The position numbers and the translations under genes are program-made. DNA of 12,354 bases from Pavlovales sp. CCMP2436 (Eukaryota; Haptophyta; Pavlovophyceae; Pavlovales): the NCBI GenBank assembly GCA_026770615.1, contig MU631337.1:33363-45716 (forward strand), written 5' to 3'. Shown piece after piece: positions 7,189-12,354 of the stretch. Each line of letters starts with the position of its first letter. The first letter of the stretch is position 1. Under the pieces are notes generated by a model that did no database searches, was not told the origin of the DNA, and was given only the letters and a program-made list of their open reading frames with translations.

Positions 7189-7366
7189 TACAGAAAATCG
7201 CGGGCAATAAGAAACCGTCGTGTTAAGAAAGTGAGCCTCGTTTTTGAGCCCTTGAATAGTAATTTAACCAAAATTTAACCATTGTTCGTTTATATTTTGC
7301 TAATTTGCTAAGAAACTCAGCCTCAGCCTTCAAACCCGCCGTTCTTATTGCCCGCAATCCCCTGTA
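7189..7366. mobile_element. 174-bp TIR element flanked by TA (Tc1/mariner-type MITE candidate)
   Basis: Terminal repeats (7191-7213 and 7342-7364) start CAG and share the perfect 14-mer gcgggcaataagaa; three to four positions near the tips differ. A TA dinucleotide sits just outside each end (7189-7190 and 7365-7366). TA duplication with CAG tips is the known hallmark of the Tc1/mariner group. No transposase is encoded, so it would depend on a source elsewhere. Confidence 0.65.
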
Positions 7367-8323
7367 CCCAAACATATATATATATAAAACTTAGTTGATA
7401 AAACAAAAAAAAACAAAAAATCTGCGCTGCCAATGCCTCAAAATTTCTATTGTATTGCCGGTTTTTTGCATATAATTTTGAATTTTTGTTGATCTTATAT
7501 CTACCGCATGGAGCCGATTTAAGGTGCGTTGGACCCCTTTCGACTAGGGCTATCCAGATCTGAAGCTAACTCAAAAGTGCCGCTCTACTAAAAAGCAATG
7601 TCTATTCCATCCCACCACAAATCGTGGGCAGCGTCACAACTTGGCGTGACGGTTGCGTGCGTGCCGTGTAGGTCGACGATGACAGAGTCCTGTGGCGGAG
7701 GCAAGGGGATGAGGAGCTGTCCAGATCACCAAAGGCGTACACTTCCTCGGGCCACAGCCCTTGCCAACGTGTTCAACCTTGGCGCGCGGAGTTACTCCAC
7801 CGTACTTTAGAGCCGCTAGCCATCAAAGAAAAATGATAGATCGGAATCGGATAGGGGATAGAAAATTCCTCCATGTCGTCGATTCGCTAGCATCGACGAA
7901 CCCCCTTTCGCCCTTGCCACAGGGCTGCCCTTTGGCCGTAGGAGCCCGCGACGCTTTCCGTCAAGGGGCGGTCCGATAGACACCCGCTGGACGCTATTTA
8001 CGCTCTGCTGGCGGGCCCTCGCAGTCCCCTAGCCAGAAAGTCCTGTCGTGATCCGGAAAGGTCGAGCCGGTGGGCCCCTAATATGCAAATTGATCTTAGC
8101 AGCATTCACTTGCGCGCCTGTCCAATTTTATTTATTATTGAAAAAGCGGCCCGCCCTGCTCCCCAGCCAAGCTCGACTCTGTAGTGTTTCAATTCGGACT
8201 CGATGGACGGTGTTCCTTGTCTTTATTGCGGCGCAGGTAGGTTTAGGTAGTGTAATAAGTTAGTATGACCCTTGAACACACCCGCAAAGGTTAAGGTAGT
8301 GGTGATGATATGTATATATTTAT
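7367..8323. other. Non-coding stretch, no recognisable gene
   Basis: Begins with a TA microsatellite (about 7373-7386) and A/T-rich runs to about 7500, then returns to mixed composition. Open frames at 7598-7810, 7761-7979 and 8048-8263 have no protein-like composition. I looked for tRNA, 5S rRNA and spliceosomal RNA motifs by eye and saw none. The tail has loosely repeated ggtaggtttaggtag and ggttaaggtagtgg around 8235-8302. Confidence 0.5.
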
Positions 8324-8473
8324 GATAGGGTCCAAGCTGGCGTATGACTGTTCTGAATGTTGTGCTGGTCTGAGCGCTACGTCGCCCATTACCTGCTGCG
8401 TGCCTTAATCGGCTGCGCTGGCTTGGGTGCCACCTCGCGTGCCGATGGATCTTCGGTAGTGTGCCCGGGCAAG
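8324..8473 (-). mobile_element. Retroelement copy 3, 3' end only, minus strand
   Basis: The reverse complement of this 150-bp stretch matches 5554-5704 with about 10 differences. It holds the last codons of the family protein (ARAHYRRSIGTRGGTQASAAD; stop complement at 8405-8407) and the 3' untranslated region ending CCCTATCAT, followed by AT-rich sequence. AT-dinucleotide sequence also precedes its truncated 5' end. Most codon changes relative to copy 2 are silent or conservative, so the source copies were under protein-level constraint. Confidence 0.85.
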
Positions 8474-8484
8474 TATATATATAT

Positions 8485-8900
8485 CTGATAGGGATTCAAG
8501 CTCGCGTCTGACTGGCATGAGCTGCCACGCTTGGTTCGCCACGGGGCTTGCCAACGGCGACTTTACGCCCTGGTTCAACTTCGTCCTCGCCGCCGTCCGA
8601 CTCATCCTGCTGCACAAGAGCGACCAGATGCCCCCGCCCGATCGGCATCTCATGCGCACTCCGCCGGGCTCTCACCCGCACCATCTTCGCCGAGGTTGAG
8701 CTGCGCGACACGCTGCGTGACAATCTCTCACCTACACATCTCGCAGTCTTCGTCCCAAGCGGTGGCACTAAGCTTGTGTTTGCGGTACGGGAGCTACTCG
8801 ACGCCCACCCCGAGTTCTGCGCGGTGAACACCGACTTTAAAAACGCCTTCAACTCCGTCACCCGCGCCGGCTTGCTCGCCGAAGTGCTCGACAACCCCAC
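8485..8900 (-). mobile_element. Retroelement copy 4, 5'-inverted insertion candidate
   Basis: Positions 8485-8514 are the minus-strand last 30 bp of the family (29 of 30 match 5677-5706), followed on that strand by an AT tail (8474-8484). Directly abutting it, 8515-8900 is an internal RT segment in the opposite, plus orientation. The order (3' terminus in one orientation, internal segment inverted) is the known product of twin priming during target-primed reverse transcription. A nested insertion of a separate RT fragment is the alternative. Confidence 0.6.
8517..8900 (+). pseudogene. Reverse transcriptase fragment (copy 4, inverted part)
   Basis: Frame 3 reads CHAWFATGLANGDFTPWF, matching HAWLASSFANGDLPPWF of copy 1. 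A frame change near 8630 moves the homology to frame 1: RPIGISCALRRALTRTIF, PSGGTKLVFAVRELLD and the motif A region NTDFKNAFNS, with its Asp at 8833-8835. The segment corresponds to about 2460-2850 of copy 1 and stops just after LLAEVLDN, before the YxDD motif. It keeps the canonical DxxNAFN that copy 1 has lost. It has no start of its own and is not functional. Confidence 0.75.
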
Positions 8901-9204
8901 GACCACGCATCCCCCCACCGGACCGCCGCCGCCATCGCCTTACCCACCACCGCCACCGCCCTATGCCCCCCCACCGCCCGCCGACGACGACGGCCCACCG
9001 CAGAACCGCCAGCGCCGCGGTGATGCAGCGGAGCCCGCCATGCCAACGCGCGCGCCCAACCGAGCTCGCCCGCTCATCGGGCTCGCGGGCCCGGCGGGTC
9101 TGCCTCGGCATTTTCCCCGCCAGGTAGTCAAGCTGCGGCTCGCATGTCGGCGCGGTCGGCGGCGGCGCGCCTCGGGCCAATGCATCTGCGATAGCCGCGG
9201 CTGA
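8901..9204 (+). other. Pro-rich low-complexity stretch of uncertain coding status
   Basis: The frame of the RT fragment stays open to a TGA at 9202-9204 but becomes low-complexity (PPPPSPYPPPPPPYAPPPP), then Arg/Ala-rich. RT homology has ended. Composition recalls the Pro-rich linker of copy 1 at 1258-1515, though this alone is weak evidence of kinship. The opposite strand is also open here. Confidence 0.3.
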
Positions 9205-9372
9205 AGCTGCAGTTTCGGCGTTGTCACGGCCCGCCAGAGCGTTGTGAATCTTGGCGGCAGCCGTGTGAGAGGCCGTTCGCGCAGTGGTGAGGTAAGGAGA
9301 TGCATCCTGAGCGGCGCGAGCAACGGCCATGCGCTCGAGCAAGGACGGCGCTCCGGTCGGTAGGTCGCGCGC
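9050..9372 (-). CDS. Ala-rich minus-strand coding fragment, hypothetical
   Basis: A minus-strand frame is open from 9456 to 8794. The central part reads as plausible helical protein: SLLERMAVARAAQDASPYLT, AAAKIHNALAGRDNAETAAS, AIADALARGAPPPTAPTCEP. Its upstream side runs into the AT and GA microsatellite, and downstream of about 9050 it becomes the complement of the Pro-rich stretch, so natural ends are absent. I recognise no family. It may be a fragment of a gene or element interrupted by the microsatellite, or a chance open frame in GC-rich sequence. Confidence 0.3.
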
Positions 9373-9373
9373 C

Positions 9374-9416
9374 TCTATATCTATAGCTATATCTATTATA
9401 TAGATATAGCTATAGC

Positions 9417-9452
<36 letters not shown>
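9374..9452. repeat. Compound microsatellite with a 15-bp-stem cruciform and (GA)n tract
   Basis: ctatagctatatcta at 9381-9395 pairs perfectly with tagatatagctatag at 9401-9415 around a 5-nt loop. It is followed by TA repeats and about 12 GA units (to 9451). Likely unstable in length. Confidence 0.9.
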
Positions 9453-9453
<1 letters not shown>

Positions 9454-9487
9454 CATGCTTCAACAGGTGTTGTATATATCGGGCCTA
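9452..9487 (+). repeat. Short form of a duplicated junction (partner at 9832-10004)
   Basis: gcatgcttcaacaggtgttg is followed directly by tatatatcgggccta. The same two blocks occur at about 9833-9853 and 9990-10004, where they are separated by the 101-nt repeat and the right TIR. This copy looks like a deleted or unoccupied version of the longer locus. Confidence 0.7.
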
Positions 9488-9711
9488 CCTTGGTTCCAGC
9501 GCACCGGCCGCTCGGCAAACGGACCCCAGGACGCCCCTGCGCATGCGGACGGCGCGTACCGTGACGACAACTGGCGCAGCCATAATGCCGACCGGGGCGC
9601 ACGCCTCGGCCGCGGTGGCTGCGGCGGCCGCGGCGGCCGCGGCGGACAGGGCACACGCACCTAAATGGACGTGAGCGTTGTGTGTGTGGGGAGGGGGAGG
9701 GGGGGGAAGAG
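9488..9711. other. GC-rich spacer with Gly/Arg-rich ORF and G-rich tract
   Basis: An ORF starting ATG at 9455 runs to TAA at 9662-9664 and ends in Gly/Arg triplets (GRGGCGGRGGRGG) encoded by near-tandem ggcggccgc units. This may be trinucleotide expansion rather than a gene. At 9688-9706 three G-runs of 4, 5 and 8 separated by single A form a plausible G-quadruplex. Confidence 0.4.
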
Positions 9712-9953
9712 CCTGTGGCAATTGCTACGAGTTCATCACCAACCTCACCTCTACCACCACCATCCCTGCTGCCAGGACTAACATCTGACGTCGACCAAGT
9801 CAGTGAGTGAACATATATATATATAGCGGCTCAGCATGGTTCAACAGGTGTTGTTCACTCACTGACTTGGTCGACATCAGACGTTAGTCCTGGCAGCAGG
9901 GATGGTGGTGGTAGAGGTGAGGTTGGTGGTGAACTCGTAGCAATTGCCACAGG
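9712..9953. repeat. 101-nt inverted repeat (9712-9812 / 9853-9953), 40-nt spacer
   Basis: The right arm is the reverse complement of the left arm over 101 nt with about 3 mismatches (98/101). The left arm starts cctgtggcaattgctacgag; the right arm ends in its complement. The 40-nt spacer contains the AT tract and the left TIR of the overlapping element at 9825-9984. Neither arm encodes recognisable protein. Confidence 0.92.
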
Positions 9954-9984
9954 TTCAAAACCTGTTAAACCATGCTGAGCCGCT
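9825..9984. mobile_element. 160-bp TIR element in a TA tract
   Basis: A 25-bp terminal repeat beginning agcggctcagcatggtt (9825-9849) is inverted at 9960-9984 with one mismatch, and both ends are embedded in TA repeats (9813-9824 and 9985-9996). The interior is essentially the right arm of the 101-nt inverted repeat. Size, TIRs and TA flanks suggest a MITE. The outer left copy of its interior is unexplained. Confidence 0.65.
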
Positions 9985-10005
9985 ATATATATATATCGGG
10001 CCTAG

Positions 10006-10206
10006 GACGATCGGGCCAAGGGTGAGCTTGACTACAAGTTCCTTGAAAAACACAAAGTTGGAGTCATCTTGGGCCAGAACAGCAACCAATGTATCGCAAG
10101 CCCTACAAAATTCTTTAAAAAAACATCTACAACTGGACGCGAGATTGAACGTATAAATGACGAACCCGTCGAGCTCATAAAACAACTCTTTTTAGGAGGG
10201 AATTAG
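10006..10206 (+). CDS. Low-GC Lys-rich ORF fragment, unknown origin
   Basis: The frame is open from the TAG at 10003-10005 to TAG at 10204-10206 (66 codons) with no ATG. It reads GELDYKFLEKHKVGVILGQN, then TKFFKKTSTTGREIERINDE and PVELIKQLFLGGN. Lysine, isoleucine and asparagine content, and AT-rich codons, differ sharply from the Ala/Arg/Pro text around it. The segment directly adjoins the TA tract of the TIR element and is followed by a perfect palindrome. I do not recognise the family. It could be the C-terminal end of a viral or mobile-element gene or a foreign exon. The minus strand is also open here, but its product is less natural. Confidence 0.4.
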   Translation, partial: DDRAKGELDYKFLEKHKVGVILGQNSNQCIASPTKFFKKTSTTGREIERINDEPVELIKQLFLGGN

Positions 10207-10209
10207 GCG

Positions 10210-10225
10210 GATCCGTTAACGGATC
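10210..10225. terminator. Perfect 16-bp palindrome just after a stop codon
   Basis: gatccgttaacggatc is a perfect palindrome beginning 4 nt after the TAG at 10204-10206. It may act as a transcript-end hairpin for the low-GC ORF or be a chance palindrome; there is no loop, so it would have to open at the centre. Confidence 0.4.
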
Positions 10226-10237
10226 AGTGCGATGCAT

Positions 10238-10415
10238 TCAGTGAATTTTCAGCCGACCGCAAGCAGCAAGCGCCACCTCACCGGCGCGCGCGCTCGTCGG
10301 CTTGACGCGCCTCTCGACGCGGCCGAGCTGCGCATCCATCGAACACAAGCCAGCTCGCAGCTCGTGCAGCAGGTGCGGCAGCGTTGCGAGATCGCGAGCC
10401 CCTGCGTCGGCGGGC
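10238..10415 (-). CDS. Weakly supported minus-strand coding stretch
   Basis: Within a minus-strand ORF (ATG complement at 10552, stop at 10238-10240) the C-terminal part reads DLATLPHLLHELRAGLC and SMDAQLGRVERRV, which has heptad-like hydrophobic spacing and could form a coiled coil. The N-terminal half is Pro/Arg text without character. The opposite strand is open too (10232-10513). I recognise no domain; this may be an exon, a gene remnant, or chance. Confidence 0.25.
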
Positions 10416-10426
10416 CCGTTGCGTGC

Positions 10427-10944
10427 GACGGCCCGCGTACAGAAAAAGGCGTTAACTGTCCAAGATTCCTTCGGAGTTCCTGGCGGGACCTCCCGAGGGT
10501 TAGACCTCGGTAAAGTCCCGGGTCCGGGACCACAGCAGCGTTTGTGAGTCAAAAGGGGGGGAAAATAGGCGAAGGTTTTTATGGGACTTTTTTCGCGTTT
10601 ACTGTACGCGATGATTTTTTTTGGCGTGAGAAGAGAAGAGCTCCCTCGGGAAGTCCCTAAAAAGATTTATGTACGCGGGCGAAGGCCACCCCCCTGCGTG
10701 CGCTTTTGCAGGGGGGGGCGCCATGCTCGCGCATTTTCAAAATCGGCGCCTCGCTCGGCAGCCATCTCTGCCCCCCCGCAGCTCGGCCGCCGCCCCCGCG
10801 CCTCGGCAGCCTCGCAGCTCGTAGCTCGCAGCTCCTCGCCTCGCACAGCCGCGCATCCCCGCTCGCCGCTTGCAGCTCCTCTACGCCGCCTCGCCCCCCG
10901 AAGCTTGGACCGGCTGCCTCCGCGCCTCGTCGCTGCCAGGTGCG
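10427..10944 (+). promoter_or_regulatory. Upstream region of the Sel1/MYND gene
   Basis: Intergenic. It holds short T-tracts (10577-10620), a GC-rich hairpin with 9-bp stem (cccccctgc at 10689-10697 and gcagggggg at 10708-10716) and, from about 10760, a C-rich tract with many repeats of gcagctc and cctcg. No TATA box is evident. The promoter role is inferred from position only. Confidence 0.35.
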
Positions 10945-12141
10945 ATGGACGTGATCGCGCTCCGCCGAATGGCCGACCAGGGCGACGCGGAAGCGCAGCA
11001 CGCCCTCGCGCAGTGCCACTACAACGGTGAGGACATGCCGCAGAACTACGCCAAAGCTGCCGCCCTCTTCCGCCGCGCCGCCGACCAGGGCCACTTGGAC
11101 GCGCAGTACAACTACGGGATTTGCTGCCGCGATGGTACGGGCGTGCCGCAAGACGATCGCGAGGCCGCTCGGCTATTCCGCCGTGCTGCCAACAAGGGGC
11201 ACGCGCTCGCACAATGCGTACTCGCCAAATGCTTTGAATCAGGGAGGGGCATACCGGTGGACCACGACGAGGCTGCTCGCCTCTACCACCGCGCGGCCGA
11301 GCAGGGCAACCCAACAGGGCAGTACAATTCTGCTCGATGCTACCATGAAGGAAAGGGCGTGCGGCAGGACGATCGCGAGGCTGCTCGCCTCTACGGTCTG
11401 GCAGCCGAGCAGGGCCTCGCTAAAGCGCAGCTCAGATACGGGCTTTGCTGCGAATATGGCAGGGGCGTGCCGCAGGACGTTGGCGAGGCTGCTCGCTATT
11501 ACCACCTCGCAGCCGAGCAGGGCCTCGCTGATGCGCAGTTCAACTATGGGGTGTTTTGCGACCGTGGCTGGGGCGTGCCGCAAGACGTTGGCGAGGCTGC
11601 TCGCTATTTCCGCCTCGCAGCCGAGCAGGGCAATGCGCGAGCCCAGGTTAACTACGGGTTTTGCTGCGAACATGGCAAGGGCGTGCCGAAGGACGTTGGC
11701 GAGGCTGCTCGGTATTACCGTTTCGCAGCCGAGCAGGGCCTCGCCGTATCCAAGCTCCACCTGGGCAGTCTCCTCCTGGAGGAGGCGGCTGCGGGCAGGG
11801 CGCTGCCTGCCGCGCCGGGAGAGGCCGTTCGATTCCTCGCGCAGGCGGCGCAGCAGACGGGAGACGAGCAGATCCGTCTAGGGGCGCTCGCTGCGCTCAG
11901 CAAGTACGCGCACGAGCCCGACGTCGTCAAGGCGTGCTGCGTCGGCTGCGGACAGACGCGTAAGCTCAAATCGTGCGCCAGGTGCCTCACCGCTAAGTTC
12001 TGTGGCGCCGAGTGCGTCCAGCGCATGTGGCCCGTGCACAAGCAGAGCTGCAAGACCTTTGCTGCGGCGCGGGTGGAGGCCGCAGCGGCTGCGGACGGCG
12101 GCGCGGACGAGCACGGCGCGGCACCGGTCGACGCCGCTTAG
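10945..12141 (+). CDS. Sel1-repeat protein with C-terminal MYND zinc finger
   Basis: 398 residues. I chose the ATG at 10945 (gcgATGG, G at -3 and +4) because the open frame upstream lacks Met. Seven regular 36-residue Sel1 units follow (residues about 10-261), each of the form AEQG-x3-AQ-x-NYG-x2-C-x3-G-x-GVPQD-x3-AARYY. A degenerate eighth unit covers about 262-301. Such repeats stack as paired helices and usually serve as protein-binding scaffolds. Residues 332-369 form a MYND finger with all ligands: Cys332/335, 344/347, 353/357, His365 and Cys369, plus Trp362 before the HK. MYND fingers bind proline-containing peptides in partner proteins. The last about 28 residues are Ala/Asp/Gly-rich. 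There is no signal peptide or membrane segment, so an intracellular adaptor is likely; its partner is unknown. No introns are apparent. Confidence 0.93.
   Translation: MDVIALRRMADQGDAEAQHALAQCHYNGEDMPQNYAKAAALFRRAADQGHLDAQYNYGICCRDGTGVPQDDREAARLFRRAANKGHALAQCVLAKCFESGRGIPVDHDEAARLYHRAAEQGNPTGQYNSARCYHEGKGVRQDDREAARLYGLAAEQGLAKAQLRYGLCCEYGRGVPQDVGEAARYYHLAAEQGLADAQFNYGVFCDRGWGVPQDVGEAARYFRLAAEQGNARAQVNYGFCCEHGKGVPKDVGEAARYYRFAAEQGLAVSKLHLGSLLLEEAAAGRALPAAPGEAVRFLAQAAQQTGDEQIRLGALAALSKYAHEPDVVKACCVGCGQTRKLKSCARCLTAKFCGAECVQRMWPVHKQSCKTFAAARVEAAAAADGGADEHGAAPVDAA
11469..11760 (+). repeat. Near-identical 108-nt tandem units within the Sel1 array
   Basis: Starting at 11469, 11577 and 11685 the same gttggcgaggctgctcg block recurs with exactly 108-nt spacing, and flanking codons are nearly identical at the DNA level. 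Units 5-7 are therefore much more alike than units 1-4, pointing to recent duplication or gene conversion. Confidence 0.85.
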
Positions 12142-12194
12142 CACGCCTCCTCGCCTCAACCGGGCGTCTCTCGGCCCTAATAACATTTGGGGCC
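12142..12194. other. Intergenic gap between convergent genes
   Basis: Short 3' region after the TAG at 12139. It has two similar blocks, cggccctaataa and ggggccctaaaa (the second running into the next feature), of unknown meaning. No clear polyadenylation signal is visible. Confidence 0.4.
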
Positions 12195-12353
12195 CTAAAA
12201 AGCAGCCGGGGCCGTGACAGCAGCAGTACATATGATATAAACGGGCGGCCCCGCGTTGCGCAGCGACTCCAGCGCTTTGTTTTCGGCTTCCTCATCATCC
12301 ACCACTTCTACCAGCTCCCCACTTCGGCGTAGCGCGTAGGAGCCTGCGTCAGA
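12195..12353 (-). CDS. C-terminal end of a convergent gene, partial at right edge
   Basis: On the minus strand one frame enters at the right edge and stays open for 52 codons to TAG (complement cta at 12195-12197). It reads SDAGSYALRRSGELVEVVDD, EEAENKALESLRNAGPPVYI, then ICTAAVTAPAAF. The acidic, helix-forming text looks like real protein, and the position would make it convergent with the Sel1/MYND gene, about 53 bp from its stop. The other minus-strand frames contain early stops. It is too short to assign a family, and a chance open frame is possible. Confidence 0.4.
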   Translation of the reverse strand, partial: SDAGSYALRRSGELVEVVDDEEAENKALESLRNAGPPVYIICTAAVTAPAAF

Positions 12354-12354
12354 G

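Noticed and set aside
7598..7979. Plus-strand ORFs of about 70 codons, and a minus-strand frame containing WPEEVYAFGDLDSSSS
   Set aside because: Short, without Met in good context on the minus strand, surrounded by stops and with no recognisable family; left as non-coding.
8235..8302. Telomere-like ggtttaggt repeats
   Set aside because: Only one or two imperfect occurrences, no tandem array.
8474..8905. Target-site duplication for the 5'-inverted copy
   Set aside because: I searched by eye for the sequence next to the AT tail (cttgcccgggc) beyond 8900 and found no matching copy, so none is claimed.
9455..9664. RGG-box RNA-binding protein
   Set aside because: The Gly/Arg run comes from a short ggcggccgc tandem tract and the ORF begins inside a repeat junction; no RNA-binding domain is present.
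10657..11314. Long minus-strand ORFs over the 5' end of the Sel1/MYND gene
   Set aside because: Overlap a clearly coding plus-strand gene and are made of Arg/Ala/Gly text typical of antisense GC-rich DNA.
11239..11760. 173-codon antisense ORF
   Set aside because: Shadow of the Sel1 repeats; its own periodicity comes from the 108-nt sense repeats.
11469..11760. CRISPR-like regular repeats
   Set aside because: Repeats are in-frame protein repeats with no unique spacers, in a eukaryotic gene.

Overview
The window looks like nuclear DNA of a GC-rich eukaryotic microbe, most likely a marine alga of the haptophyte or pelagophyte-like kind. The grounds are high GC in coding parts, very Pro/Ala-rich low-complexity coding, a Sel1-repeat plus MYND-finger protein, decayed non-LTR retroelements, short terminal-inverted-repeat (TIR) elements and AT/GA microsatellites. 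There are no bacterial-style operons. The taxon is inference; the element content is read directly from the sequence.

Positions 1-4641 hold a long, decayed non-LTR retroelement (copy 1) on the plus strand. In order it has an Ala/Pro/Thr/Gln-rich stretch open at the left edge, a ubiquitin-like domain ending in Arg-Gly-Gly (332-565), a region of unknown fold, a Pro-rich linker, a reverse transcriptase (RT), and a C-terminal part with a candidate PD-(D/E)XK nuclease core. The main frame is broken by in-frame stops at 2100, 3519, 4254 and 4311. A local frame excursion carries the RT Asp-Asp motif. Homology to the related copy stops near 4641, and 4643-4671 repeats a 29-nt internal segment of the element.

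Positions 4642-6607 hold a possible minus-strand ORF (4773-5042), an AT-rich spacer, and a second, 5'-truncated copy of the same family (5256-5709) flanked by 13-bp direct repeats. Then follows a broken reading frame (5757-6607) that runs into an Ala/Pro/Lys-rich tail like the one at the left edge. It may be the 5' part of a further element.

Positions 6585-8330 are mostly non-coding and less GC-rich. They carry two TIR elements (6585-7027 and 7191-7364, the latter flanked by TA) and a strong hairpin. From 7400 to 8320 I see no convincing gene.

Positions 8324-8905 hold two more retroelement pieces: a minus-strand 3' end about 93% identical to copy 2, and a 30-bp minus-strand 3' terminus joined directly to a plus-strand RT fragment. 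The latter is the arrangement expected of a 5'-inverted (twin-primed) insertion. Positions 8906-10226 are a mosaic of Pro-rich sequence, a microsatellite cruciform, a G-rich tract, a 101-nt inverted repeat overlapping a 160-bp TIR element, and a low-GC Lys-rich ORF (10006-10206) followed by a perfect 16-bp palindrome.

Positions 10945-12141 contain the one intact, confidently identified gene: a Sel1-repeat protein with a C-terminal MYND zinc finger. A convergent minus-strand ORF may enter from the right edge (12195-12353). The main item of interest is the ubiquitin-fused retroelement family, with at least four pieces here that together show its 3' end, AT-rich integration context and insertion signatures.
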